From: Ferribacterium limneticum | GTDB taxonomy: Bacteria; Pseudomonadota; Gammaproteobacteria; Burkholderiales; Rhodocyclaceae | Direction of reading: 5' to 3' | DNA length: 64,000 nucleotides | Assembly (NCBI RefSeq): GCF_020510625.1 | Contig: NZ_CP075191.1 | Coordinates: 1,898,001 to 1,962,000, forward strand | Shown: in pieces, positions 9,463 to 17,993 of the stretch | How the letters are laid out: each line of letters opens with the position of its first letter | Numbering within the stretch: the stretch's first letter is position 1 | Notes under the pieces: model-generated | Databases searched by the model: none | What the model was told of the DNA's origin: nothing | The model's input: only the letters and a program-made list of their open reading frames with translations | Made by a program: the position numbers and the translations under genes

Positions 9463-10401
9463 ATGAAAATACTGCTGGTGGACGATTCGCGTGCAATTGC
9501 CATGGTGACTTGCGCGCGCCTGGAATCATTTGGGCACGAGGTCAAGCACGCGATCAATGGCCAATTGGCCATCGATCTCTTCCAGAGCGAGCCCTTTGAC
9601 CTGATCCTGATGGATATCGAGATGCCGGGCATGAACGGTTTTGAGACGACCACCCGGATTCGCGCCCTGGAAGGCCAGGAGCCCTGGGCCTGGACGCCGA
9701 TCATTTTCGTGACGGCGACCGATACCGATTCCAATCTGGTCACAGCCATCGAGGCCGGCGGTGACGATTTCATTGCCAAGACGGTGCCGGAAAACGTCTT
9801 GCAGGCCAAGATGAAGGCCATGGCACGGATCGCTGCGCTGCGCGCACGCCTCTCGCTGGCCAACAACAAACTGCAGGATCAGGCCAATCGTGATGGGCTG
9901 ACCGGCTTGCTGAATCGACGTGCCATGGATATGCAGGTCGACCGTTTGTGGGAACAGGCCGTTGCGGCGGGCAAACCGTTCAGCCTGCTGATGGTGGATA
10001 TCGATAATTTCAAGAAGTACAACGACCATTACGGTCATCTGGCTGGTGACGAGTGCCTGCGCGCGGTCGCCGTCTGTCTTGGCCAGTGCATCCAGCAGGT
10101 GAACGATGACCTGACGGCGCCGGGCGCTTTTGTCGCCCGTTACGGTGGTGAAGAGTTTTCGGTGATCATTCCCGATGCGCCGCCCGGCGTGCATGCCGGC
10201 GTGGCGGCGAGTCTCGTCGAGGCGGTTGCCGCCCTGGCCATTCCGCACGAAAAGAATGGTGACTATGGGGTGGTGACCATTTCGCTGGGTGCTGCCTGCC
10301 TTGATCCGGCGGTCGGCCAGATCAAGGTGCTTTTCCGTCAGGCTGACGAGTTGCTCTACAAGGCCAAAGGCGTCGGGCGCAACCGGGCCGAGGTGGCTTG
10401 A
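9463..10401 (+). CDS. Response regulator with GGDEF diguanylate cyclase domain
   Basis: A 312-residue protein: receiver domain (about 1-125, acceptor Asp in LILMDIEMPG, conserved Thr/Lys in FVTATD and FIAKTVP) and a GGDEF domain (about 145-305) with an active RYGGEEF signature. It should make cyclic di-GMP on phosphorylation. The inhibitory RxxD site expected a few residues before GGEEF is replaced (GAFVARYGGEEF), so product feedback through that site is probably absent. ATG 9463 (MKILLVDD) is taken as the start; the in-frame ATG 9382 adds an unrelated leader. No partner kinase is adjacent, so a link to nitrogen fixation is only positional. Confidence 0.9.
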   Translation: MKILLVDDSRAIAMVTCARLESFGHEVKHAINGQLAIDLFQSEPFDLILMDIEMPGMNGFETTTRIRALEGQEPWAWTPIIFVTATDTDSNLVTAIEAGGDDFIAKTVPENVLQAKMKAMARIAALRARLSLANNKLQDQANRDGLTGLLNRRAMDMQVDRLWEQAVAAGKPFSLLMVDIDNFKKYNDHYGHLAGDECLRAVAVCLGQCIQQVNDDLTAPGAFVARYGGEEFSVIIPDAPPGVHAGVAASLVEAVAALAIPHEKNGDYGVVTISLGAACLDPAVGQIKVLFRQADELLYKAKGVGRNRAEVA

Positions 10402-10416
10402 ACCGCCACTTTTCCC

Positions 10417-10432
10417 TGTAGGAAAGCCGACA
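10417..10432. promoter_or_regulatory. NifA activator site of the SIR2-like gene group
   Basis: TGTAGGAAAGCCGACA, an exact TGT-N10-ACA, 16 bp after the stop of the cyclase gene and 51 bp before the -24/-12 element. Confidence 0.75.
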
Positions 10433-10483
10433 AAGACGGCTGGCCAGCGGCTGAAGAAGGCCGTGGCTGCGTGATTCGCTAAC

Positions 10484-10499
10484 GGGCGTGGAATTTGCT
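10484..10499 (+). promoter_or_regulatory. Sigma54 promoter of the SIR2-like gene group
   Basis: GGGCGTGGAATTTGCT: GG and GC are 10 bases apart and the -12 half TTTGCT is canonical. The -24 half is weaker than TGGCACG. It lies about 34 bp before the ATG at 10533. Confidence 0.65.
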
Positions 10500-10532
10500 G
10501 TGAGAGGGCGTACCCCTTTCAGAGCAAACAAA

Positions 10533-11369
10533 ATGACCCCAGAACTGCGCGAAAAACTGCTGGCCGGCCTCAAGGACGGTAGCATCATTCCCTACCTTGG
10601 CCCCGGCGTACTGGCCGATGTGAAAAATGCGGCGACCGGTGCGCCGATTCCGGCCGACAGCGATTCGCTGATCTACGCGATGAACGACGGCAAGCCGATG
10701 GCGGCCAAGCTGATGTACGAATTCCCGCGCGCCGCGATGAATGTCGAACTCAAGCGCGGCCGCAGCGCCGTCACCAAGTTCCTCAACCGTACCTACGGCG
10801 AAACCGCCTGGACGCGCGGCGCCGTGCATGACTGGCTGAAGGCGATTGCGCCGCACTACGTCATCGACATCAACCGCGACACCCAGTTGCAGGATTCCTA
10901 CGCTGACGTCCCGCACAACCTGATCGTCGGCATCGCCCGCCTCGGCGGCACCGATTTTCGCTACAAGCTCTATTTCCGGGATGGCGTCGCCTACCAGAAG
11001 ACCGAGGTGATCAATCCGGCCCTGCCCATCCTCTACAAGCCGATGGGCACGCCGAAGCCGGAAGCCAATTACATTGCCTCCGATGCCGACTACGTCGATT
11101 TCATCACCGAGCTGATGGGCGGCTTTTCGATCCCGCCCGAGGTCAAGGAACTGCGCAAGGGCAAGCAATACCTGCTGATGGGCCTGCGCCTGAACCGCGA
11201 CACCGAGCGCATGGTGATGTCCGACATCATCTACGCCGCCGCCGAGCCGGCCGGCTGGGTGCTGATCCAGAACCCGACCGACAAGGAACGCCGCTTCTGC
11301 AAGAAACAGAAGCTGGAACTGATCGAAGCAGATGTCTTCGATCTGATCGGCGCCGCGATTGCCGCCTGA
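10533..11369 (+). CDS. SIR2-like protein in nif cluster
   Basis: A 278-residue protein with the outline of a SIR2-like fold: SIIPYLGPGVL near the N-terminus in place of the NAD-binding GAGxS loop, HYVIDINRD near residue 110 in place of the TTNYD segment, and LLMGLRLNRDTERMVM in place of the late GxSxxD region. The departures from consensus make sirtuin activity doubtful; it may bind NAD or another ligand. SIR2-like proteins occur in nif regions of other diazotrophs, without known function. It is first after a NifA/sigma54 promoter. ATG 10533 is preferred because 10488 lies inside that promoter. Confidence 0.7.
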   Translation: MTPELREKLLAGLKDGSIIPYLGPGVLADVKNAATGAPIPADSDSLIYAMNDGKPMAAKLMYEFPRAAMNVELKRGRSAVTKFLNRTYGETAWTRGAVHDWLKAIAPHYVIDINRDTQLQDSYADVPHNLIVGIARLGGTDFRYKLYFRDGVAYQKTEVINPALPILYKPMGTPKPEANYIASDADYVDFITELMGGFSIPPEVKELRKGKQYLLMGLRLNRDTERMVMSDIIYAAAEPAGWVLIQNPTDKERRFCKKQKLELIEADVFDLIGAAIAA

Positions 11370-11387
11370 GGAAACGCTGAAAAATTC

Positions 11388-11455
11388 GTCATCCCCTGCG
11401 TAGGCGGGGATCCAGTTCATCGACCTTTCTGGATTCCCGCCTACGCGGGAATGAC
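11388..11455. repeat. Class A palindromic repeat
   Basis: Two facing hairpins (GTCATCCCCTGCGTAGGCGGGG and CCCGCCTACGCGGGAATGAC) in the 144-bp gap between the SIR2-like gene and the next ORF. It may end or attenuate the upstream transcript. Confidence 0.75.
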
Positions 11456-11513
11456 ATTTATTGAATAAATCAGTGCCTCCCTACTAATTCATTCAATCCA
11501 CCAAGGAAGCACC

Positions 11514-12071
11514 ATGTCGCTTGATCGTTACGAATCCCTTTTCTTCAATGCCAATTTCAAGGAAGCCGCCAGTGCTGGCGGGCTCGTCGCCTATCGCGGC
11601 GAGTTGATCCTGCAGGAAGGCGAAGTGGCCGACGCCAATGGCCGCCGCAAGCCGCCGACGGAGGTGCTCAAGCAGGCTGTCCTGCTCGGTGATGTGGCCG
11701 GGCTGAAGCTGATTTCCGGCTCGCTCGACGAATTGCAGCAGTTCCCGTTCGTCCTCGAAAAGTTCGGTGCGGAATTCAACGCCGGGACGATTGCCGTCTT
11801 CTTCACGGTCAATATTCCGACTGCCTTCTCGACCATTGCCAACGGTGCGACGGTCGCTTTCATTCCGCTGGTTCAGGGCATGGTCTGGAATGAACTGGCC
11901 GATCTGGTCGCGCTCGACAAGGGCGATTTCAAGGGCCTGAGCGCCGCCGACAAGGTGGCCACGGTCTATAACGCGCTTAAATCCTACAAGTTCAAGTCGG
12001 CCACCATGAGCCTCGACGATGCGATGAAGACGACCAACAACGCCAAGCGCGAAACGCACGGGGCGATTTGA
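11514..12071 (+). CDS. Conserved hypothetical protein
   Basis: A 185-residue protein with no motif I recognise. It is mostly helical in appearance, has no signal peptide and no cysteines, and contains a hydrophobic stretch around residues 90-125. AAGGAAG sits about 7 bp before the ATG. Its stop overlaps the hemerythrin start (TGATG at 12069-12073), so the two are translationally coupled. Its place behind the SIR2-like gene suggests, but does not prove, NifA-dependent expression. Confidence 0.7.
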   Translation: MSLDRYESLFFNANFKEAASAGGLVAYRGELILQEGEVADANGRRKPPTEVLKQAVLLGDVAGLKLISGSLDELQQFPFVLEKFGAEFNAGTIAVFFTVNIPTAFSTIANGATVAFIPLVQGMVWNELADLVALDKGDFKGLSAADKVATVYNALKSYKFKSATMSLDDAMKTTNNAKRETHGAI

Positions 12072-12448
12072 TGGTTTGGGATGAAACCCGTCATGCGCTG
12101 GGGGTGCCGGAAATGGATGGCACCCACCGGGAATTCGTCGAGTTGGTTTATGCCTTGCTCGTGGCGTCCGACGAGGAATTCCCGGCGCTTTTCGTCCGCC
12201 TGCACGAACACACCCGCCAGCATTTCGAGCATGAAGGCAAGCTGATGAAGGCCTGCCGTTTCCCGGCCATCGGCGAACACAACAGCGAGCACCTGCGGGT
12301 TCTGGGCGAACTGGCCCATTTTTCCCGCGGCGTGGCCGCCGGCCGGCTGGGCATGGCCCGCAATTACGTCAGGGCCTTGCCCGAGTGGTTTGCCACCCAT
12401 CTCGCCACCATGGATTCGGCGCTGGCGGGGTGCCTGAAGAAGGGGTGA
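12071..12448 (+). CDS. Bacteriohemerythrin-like oxygen-binding protein
   Basis: A 125-residue single-domain hemerythrin. The di-iron ligands are all visible: His in GTHREF, HxxxE in HFEHEGKLM, the HNSEH pair, and HLATMD near the C-terminus. Such proteins bind O2 reversibly and deliver, store or sense it. Coupled to the preceding ORF by TGATG and to a 39-residue ORF by GTGA. In a nitrogen-fixation group a role in lowering or delivering oxygen is a reasonable inference. GTG or TTG starts further upstream are not needed. Confidence 0.88.
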   Translation: MVWDETRHALGVPEMDGTHREFVELVYALLVASDEEFPALFVRLHEHTRQHFEHEGKLMKACRFPAIGEHNSEHLRVLGELAHFSRGVAAGRLGMARNYVRALPEWFATHLATMDSALAGCLKKG

Positions 12449-12564
12449 GGGCGGTGGTTCCGGATGCGCGGATGGGCGAAGGCGAACAACGGCGCGCCGT
12501 GGCTGTCTATGAGAGCGACGGGAAGGTCGGCATTGCCGATCTCCCGGTCACCGCCTGCCGTTGA
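12445..12564 (+). CDS. Short ORF (39 residues) coupled to hemerythrin and SagB-like genes
   Basis: Starts at a GTG that overlaps the hemerythrin stop (GTGA) and ends at a TGA that overlaps the TTG start of the SagB-like gene (TTGA). The 39 codons use GC-ending bases like the neighbours and encode a segment AVAVYESDGKVGIADLPV, which looks like a real peptide. No family is recognised. Alternatively it is the remnant of a larger gene. The precise overlaps at both ends argue for a translated link in the operon. Confidence 0.5.
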   Translation: MRAVVPDARMGEGEQRRAVAVYESDGKVGIADLPVTACR

Positions 12565-14234
12565 ACTCTCTGCCAGAAAGCCCCCGAATCGTGCCGGATA
12601 CCCCGCAAGACATCGTTCGCGCCTACCACGCCCGAACCAAACACCGCTTTGACGCCTACGCCGAAGGCCCCGGCCAGCTGGACTGGGACGCCCAGCCAGC
12701 CCCCTTTCGCCACTACCCCGGGGCGCCGGCGCTTGAACTGCCGCTGACGGCTGACCGTTACGAGCGCCGCTACGCTCAACTGCCGACCCCGCCTGAAATT
12801 CCGATCACCCCCGACCTGAACAGCCTCGGTGCGCTGCTCGAACTTTCCTTCGGCATCTCTGCCTGGAAGAGCTGGGGGCCGAACCGCTGGGCGCTGCGCT
12901 GCAATCCGTCTTCCGGCAATCTGCATCCGGTTGAAGCCTATGTGCTGAGCGCCGGGCTGCCGGGCGTTGGCGACGGGCTGCATCACTACGACCCAGAAGG
13001 TCACGTCCTCGAAGGCCTTGCCCAGCCTGGCCCGGTGGCGGGGGAGGCCTGGCTGGCCGTTGGCCTGTCGAGCATCATGTGGCGCGAAGCGTGGAAATAC
13101 GGCGAACGCGCCTTTCGCTACTGCCAGCTCGATGTTGGTCACGCCATCGGCGCACTGGCCTACGCCGCCGCGCTGCTCGGCTGGGAAGTCGTGCCCCTCG
13201 CCATGGCTAGCAAAACCTTGGGCCACAGCCTCGGGTTGGACAGGCCGGACGATTTTCCGCCGTCGCGCTACGCCTTTACCGAAACGGAAGAGCCGGAAAT
13301 CCTGCTCGCCATCCGTGCCCCCGGCCTGGGCATGCCGCCTTCTGCGGAATCGCTGGCCGAATGGCTGAACGCCGCTGACTGGCAAGGCAAACCCAGCCGC
13401 ATCGATCCATCGCCCGGCTACCGCTGGTCGGCCATCGATCAGGTTGCGGCTGCCAGTCGTGATGAGCGCAATGCCAACACGGACACCATTGGCTTTTCTC
13501 CATTGCCGCCACTACCCCCGCACCCGAATCCGCTCGGGGCTGCCCAAATCATTCGCCAGCGCCGCAGCGGCCAGCGTTTCGACCCGCGCTACAGCTTGTC
13601 CAAACCCGCCTTCTACCGGATGCTCGACGCTGTGCTGCCCCGGCCGCAAAGCCCGTGGCTGGCGCAGCAGGCGCCACCCCGCATTCACCTGCTGCTTTTC
13701 GTGCTGCGCGTCGAAGGTCTGGTCAGCGGCCTTTATCTGCTGCCGCGCTCGCCGGCGACGGCCACGGCCTTGCCGGCTGCGCTGGTCCCAGCCGACCAGC
13801 GCTTTGCCGCTCGTCGTCAAGTTGCTGATTTCGATCCCGAGTGCCCGGCCTACCTTGGCCTGATCCAGCTGGCCGAAATGGGCCTGCAGGAAATGCAACG
13901 CCTGGCCCGCTCGCTGTCCTGCCATCAGGATATCGCCTCGACCAGCGCCTTTTCGCTCGGCATGCTCGGCGAATTCCCGGCGGCCACCGCCGATGGCCAC
14001 GGCTATCGCGAACTATTGCGCGAAGCCGGGCTGGTCGGGCAGGTGCTTTATCTCGAAGCCGAAGCAGCCGGCGTGCGCGGCACCGGTATTGGTTGCTTTT
14101 TCGACGACCCGGTGCATCAAATGGCCGGACTGAGCGGCCAGCACTACCAGAGCGTCTATCACTTCACGGTCGGCACGCCGATTACCGATGAACGCATCGA
14201 AACCGGCCCGCCTTACCCCCAACGCCAAAAGTAA
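12561..14234 (+). CDS. SagB/ThcOx-type nitroreductase-family oxidoreductase (tandem domains)
   Basis: A 557-residue protein made of two nitroreductase-like modules: about 75-250 (with NPSSGNLHPVEAYV, the conserved flavin-region motif, and YRxCQLDVGHAIGAL) and about 325-540 (RRSGQRFDP at its start, GTGIGCFFDDPVH near its end). This matches the SagB/ThcOx-type dehydrogenases, FMN enzymes that oxidise azolines in peptide natural products; no cyclodehydratase or peptide substrate gene is nearby apart from the 39-residue ORF. The TTG start at 12561 overlaps that ORF; GTG 12591 is an alternative. Confidence 0.8.
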   Translation: MNSLPESPRIVPDTPQDIVRAYHARTKHRFDAYAEGPGQLDWDAQPAPFRHYPGAPALELPLTADRYERRYAQLPTPPEIPITPDLNSLGALLELSFGISAWKSWGPNRWALRCNPSSGNLHPVEAYVLSAGLPGVGDGLHHYDPEGHVLEGLAQPGPVAGEAWLAVGLSSIMWREAWKYGERAFRYCQLDVGHAIGALAYAAALLGWEVVPLAMASKTLGHSLGLDRPDDFPPSRYAFTETEEPEILLAIRAPGLGMPPSAESLAEWLNAADWQGKPSRIDPSPGYRWSAIDQVAAASRDERNANTDTIGFSPLPPLPPHPNPLGAAQIIRQRRSGQRFDPRYSLSKPAFYRMLDAVLPRPQSPWLAQQAPPRIHLLLFVLRVEGLVSGLYLLPRSPATATALPAALVPADQRFAARRQVADFDPECPAYLGLIQLAEMGLQEMQRLARSLSCHQDIASTSAFSLGMLGEFPAATADGHGYRELLREAGLVGQVLYLEAEAAGVRGTGIGCFFDDPVHQMAGLSGQHYQSVYHFTVGTPITDERIETGPPYPQRQK

Positions 14235-14446
14235 AAGCCGTGAGCCCCCAACTCTGCCTTCAGCGCACTCGATCTCGCCGCCTCGCTCGACTGCCTGAAG
14301 CGGCTGCGACAGCCCAAACCCGAGCGCTAGTCGGAATTATGCCGAGCCGGTCGATCCGCTGTGGAGGCCTGGCCGTGCAGCCTTGCTGCATTAATCCTGG
14401 CTACGACGGGTAAAATGGCGCCTTTTTCCTTGGCACCGGCATCCGC

Positions 14447-14923
14447 ATGAACACCGAAATCAATTACAAAAACAACCCGCTCCATGGTGTTAGTTTGAAA
14501 ACCCTGGTCACTGAAATCGTTAACCACTACGGTTACGAGTTGCTGTTCGCCTATCTGAATATCCAGTGTTTCAAGAACAATCCGAGCATTGATGCCAGCG
14601 TGAAATTCCTCAAGAAGACGGATTGGGCGCGCGAGAAGGTTGAAGGCTTTTATTTGTACCGGTTCAAGAACCTGCCGCGCGCTTCGGACGAGCAGTTTGA
14701 ACTGCCGCCGCGCGACCGCATCGTGCCGCCGGATCAGACGCCGGGAGAGCCCGCCGAATTAAGTCTGGAAGATGCAGAAAGATTGCGCGAAAAGCGCGCC
14801 AAAAAAGCGGCCCTGCATGACTCGGGAAAAATCCGTCCATCCAGTTCCGGCAGAAGGTCGTCGAATTTTTCGAATACCCCGGCGCCCAGCGATTCGGACC
14901 CTTGGGCAAAGTGGAAAAAGTAA
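14447..14923 (+). CDS. VF530-family (DUF2132) DNA-binding-like protein with C-terminal extension
   Basis: A 158-residue protein. Residues 1-75 match the VF530 family ([50 protein letters not shown]), a small helical protein with proposed DNA binding. The remaining 80 residues are low-complexity, charged and Ser/Pro-rich, likely disordered. It appears to be a single-gene unit not related to nitrogen fixation. Function in vivo is unknown. Confidence 0.85.
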   Translation: MNTEINYKNNPLHGVSLKTLVTEIVNHYGYELLFAYLNIQCFKNNPSIDASVKFLKKTDWAREKVEGFYLYRFKNLPRASDEQFELPPRDRIVPPDQTPGEPAELSLEDAERLREKRAKKAALHDSGKIRPSSSGRRSSNFSNTPAPSDSDPWAKWKK

Positions 14924-15112
14924 ATCGAATTTCCGGCTCATCTATTTTCCTGCCGTTGATTTGATCGACGACAGGGCAGTGGCGAGAACGCTGGCCTGAT
15001 GAAATTGCGACGATTGCGTGGGCCACGCAGCCCCCTGGTTTGCCAACGGGATTAAAATCTTCGGTATGCCGTTTGCCCAAGAACAACGCCCGTTTCCAGG
15101 AAAGAGATAAGC

Positions 15113-16750
15113 ATGGCTCACCCACTCGCCGGCCAGCCGGCCCCGCTTGACAGCCTGACCGACATTTCCGCGCTGCTTGCCGCCTACCAGCAGCAGCCTG
15201 ACATCAACCAACCCGGCCAGCGTGTCGCCTTCGGCACCAGTGGCCACCGGGGATGCGCCTTCAACGGTAGTTTCAACGAAGCGCACATTCTCGCCATCGC
15301 CCAAGCGGTGGCCGAATACCGCCTGCAGGCCGGAATTCGCGGCCCGCTCTTCCTTGGCATGGACACCCATGCGCTGTCCGCCCCGGCCCAGCAAAACGTC
15401 ATTGAAGTGCTGGCCGCCAATGGCGTGCTGATCCATCTGCAGGAAAACCAGGGCTATACCCCGACGCCGGTGATTTCGCGCGCCATCCTGGTCCATAACG
15501 CCCAGCCGGCAGTCGAACGCGCCGACGGCATCGTCATCACGCCCTCGCACAATCCGCCGCAGGATGGCGGCATCAAGTACAACCCGCCGCATGGCGGCCC
15601 GGCCGATACCGATGTCACCGGCTGGATCGAGCAACGCGCCAATGCGCTGATGGCCGATGGCAACCGGGGCGTCAAACGCCTGCCGTATGGGCAGGCCCTC
15701 GCTGCGGCAACGACCCGGGCGGTCGACCTGATGACGCCTTACATTGCCGAACTGGGCTGTGTCATCGACATGCAGGCCATTCGCCAGGCCAAGTTGAGGA
15801 TAGGCGTCGATCCGATGGGCGGTGCTGCCGTGGCTTACTGGAAGCCGATTGCCGAGCATTACGGGCTGGATATCACGGTGGTTAATCCGGCGGTCGATCC
15901 GACTTTCGGATTCATGACCCTCGACCACGACGGCAAGATCCGCATGGATTGCTCCAGCCCCCATGCCATGGCCAGCCTGGTCGCCCTGAAGGATAAATTC
16001 GACATCGCCTGGGGCAACGACGCCGATGTGGACCGCCACGGCATCGTCACGCCCTCGCTTGGTCTGATGAACCCGAATCATTACCTGGCAGTGGCGATCG
16101 ATTACCTGCTCGGTCATCGCCCGCAGTGGCCGCACAGTTCGGCCGTCGGCAAGACGCTGGTGTCGAGCGGCCTGATCGACCGTGTGGTCAAGGGGCTGGA
16201 TCGCACGCTGCTCGAAGTGCCGGTCGGTTTCAAGTGGTTCTCGGCCGGCCTGCTCGATGGCAGCATCTGCTTTGGCGGCGAGGAGAGCGCCGGCGCCAGC
16301 TTCCTGCGCCGCGATGGGGCGGTATGGACGACGGACAAGGATGGCATCATCCTCGGCCTGCTCGCCGCCGAGATCACCGCGGTGACTGGCCGCGATCCCG
16401 GATCGCACTATCTGGATCTGGCCTCTCGCTATGGCACGCCGTACTACCTGCGCATCGACGCTGCAGCGACCCCGCCCCAGAAAGCCGCCTTCAAGCAACT
16501 GACCGGCGACCGCGTCAGCGCCGCAACGCTGGCCGGTGAGCCGATTACCGCCCGGCTGACCCGAGCGGCCGGCAACAATGCGGCCATCGGCGGCCTGAAG
16601 GTGACGACGGAAAACGGCTGGTTTGCCGCCCGCCCATCAGGCACCGAGGATATCTACAAAATCTACGCCGAAAGCTTCAAAAGTGAGGCGCACCTGCATC
16701 AACTGGTGGCCGAGGCAGGCGCCATCGTGACGGCTGCGCTGGCAGCCTGA
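15113..16750 (+). CDS. pgm: Phosphoglucomutase (alpha-D-glucose phosphate-specific)
   Basis: A 545-residue enzyme of the alpha-D-phosphohexomutase superfamily, converting glucose 1-phosphate and glucose 6-phosphate. Visible elements: FGTSGHRG near the N-terminus, the phosphoserine loop [11 protein letters not shown] (about 142-152), the metal loop [10 protein letters not shown] (about 300-310), the sugar-binding GGEESAG (about 388-394) and the phosphate-binding [12 protein letters not shown] at the end. Length is typical. AAGAGATAAGC precedes the ATG. It is monocistronic and metabolic. Confidence 0.95.
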   Translation: MAHPLAGQPAPLDSLTDISALLAAYQQQPDINQPGQRVAFGTSGHRGCAFNGSFNEAHILAIAQAVAEYRLQAGIRGPLFLGMDTHALSAPAQQNVIEVLAANGVLIHLQENQGYTPTPVISRAILVHNAQPAVERADGIVITPSHNPPQDGGIKYNPPHGGPADTDVTGWIEQRANALMADGNRGVKRLPYGQALAAATTRAVDLMTPYIAELGCVIDMQAIRQAKLRIGVDPMGGAAVAYWKPIAEHYGLDITVVNPAVDPTFGFMTLDHDGKIRMDCSSPHAMASLVALKDKFDIAWGNDADVDRHGIVTPSLGLMNPNHYLAVAIDYLLGHRPQWPHSSAVGKTLVSSGLIDRVVKGLDRTLLEVPVGFKWFSAGLLDGSICFGGEESAGASFLRRDGAVWTTDKDGIILGLLAAEITAVTGRDPGSHYLDLASRYGTPYYLRIDAAATPPQKAAFKQLTGDRVSAATLAGEPITARLTRAAGNNAAIGGLKVTTENGWFAARPSGTEDIYKIYAESFKSEAHLHQLVAEAGAIVTAALAA

Positions 16751-16796
16751 AACGGGCAGGGGCTGACTGATCCGGGGTAATGCGGTTCAGTGAGTC

Positions 16797-16894
16797 GTCA
16801 TTCGCGGCGGCCTCGACACACCCGGGACTCCGCTTCGCGGCGGGCGAGGCGGGAATCCAAGCATTGACTGAGTTCCCGTCTACGCGGGAACGAC
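16797..16894. repeat. Degenerate class A palindromic repeat after pgm
   Basis: Contains GTCATTCGCGGCGG, GGCGAGGCGGGAATCCAA and TACGCGGGAACGAC, a diverged, longer version of the GTCATTCCCGC repeat family in the gap between the converging pgm and the orphan gene at 16973. Confidence 0.6.
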
Positions 16895-16972
16895 AAATCT
16901 TGGAATGTTTTTACTGACAGAACCGTACCGACTAACCCGGGGTGCTTTCAGGTGGAATAGATTGTTATTCTG

Positions 16973-17770
16973 CTATTTTGTGAAATCCAGCAATGGATTA
17001 AGTTTGACCAAGTTAGCCTGAACGATGGTAAGTAAGGCTGTCACAAAGGCAAGAACCGCGATCAGCCATTGAATTCGAATACCTTGTTTGTGTTTCCGTT
17101 CCTGCTCTGAGCGCTCTTCGACAAGACTCAATGCATAGCCTGTTAGGCGGTAATCACCATTTGTTTTTTCGAGCTCGCCTGTATCCACAAGCGAATCTAA
17201 ATAGAGTTCTAGACGGCTACGGACTGACTCTCCGTTAGGATGGGTGATCCAGCGGATTGTATGCATATCAGTCATTAGATTGAGGGAGTCGAATGCGGAC
17301 TTACCTTCAGCGGCTTGCTCAATCATGAACGTGAGAAGCTCAAGACGTTGCCCAAGAACAATGCGTCGACGGTTATAAAGGAACGTCCCGGCGTGTTCAA
17401 GACTGCGCTGCAAATGAATTAATACATAGGGGATTCGGAGATAGTAGCCACGCGCATAGTCGTTGAGACTATCGAAGTAGATGGTACTCGGGCCGTAGTA
17501 GTGCTTAATTTTGAACTGTTCATTCTCAAATTGGCTGATAGGGTGACGGGCCTCGCCAGTGTGTGAATCGCCATTCCAAGTTGAACATATAAGGTCATTT
17601 CCGTCACGCCGTTCCACAATAAGCCATGGCTCTTCATTACGCATGAACCGAATAATCTTTTCGTCTACAAATTCGACGCCTGCACCTATGCGAACGACTC
17701 CGTGCCTGGGGAATGGTTTTTTCAGTACTGAATCGATTAATCTAATTTTTAGGGCGAGAGAAAGTTCCAT
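16973..17770 (-). CDS. Hypothetical membrane-anchored protein, AT-rich (likely acquired)
   Basis: A 265-residue protein I do not recognise. A single hydrophobic segment near residues 232-253 (WLIAVLAFVTALLTIV) would anchor the C-terminus in the membrane, leaving about 230 residues in the cytoplasm. The region just before it reads like a small winged-helix (LELYLDSLVDTGELEKTNGDYRLT). Base composition is clearly more AT-rich than the flanking genes, and AT-ending codons are frequent, which suggests horizontal acquisition. No mobile gene is adjacent. Confidence 0.65.
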   Translation of the reverse strand: MELSLALKIRLIDSVLKKPFPRHGVVRIGAGVEFVDEKIIRFMRNEEPWLIVERRDGNDLICSTWNGDSHTGEARHPISQFENEQFKIKHYYGPSTIYFDSLNDYARGYYLRIPYVLIHLQRSLEHAGTFLYNRRRIVLGQRLELLTFMIEQAAEGKSAFDSLNLMTDMHTIRWITHPNGESVRSRLELYLDSLVDTGELEKTNGDYRLTGYALSLVEERSEQERKHKQGIRIQWLIAVLAFVTALLTIVQANLVKLNPLLDFTK

Positions 17771-17993
17771 AAGGCATCAGAGTTCTTGGCCGGCCAGTTT
17801 GGGCAGCACAAAATAATAGTCATGCACCGATTATGCACATGTAATTCATTGATCAACACGCAGGTTGCTCCATTTGCATTCGCCCTGCAACTCCAAAATT
17901 CGGATGCGTGAGAATGGCCCAGAACGTCTGCTATTGAAAGAGATATTGAATGGCCGCTCCTGTCCGAATCCTGCCTGGATCGCAGCCAGCAGC

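Noticed and set aside
12464..12652. 62-codon plus-strand ORF ahead of the SagB-like gene
   Set aside because: Arg/Ser/Pro-rich shadow in a different frame; the 39-codon frame at 12445 has better codon use and overlaps.
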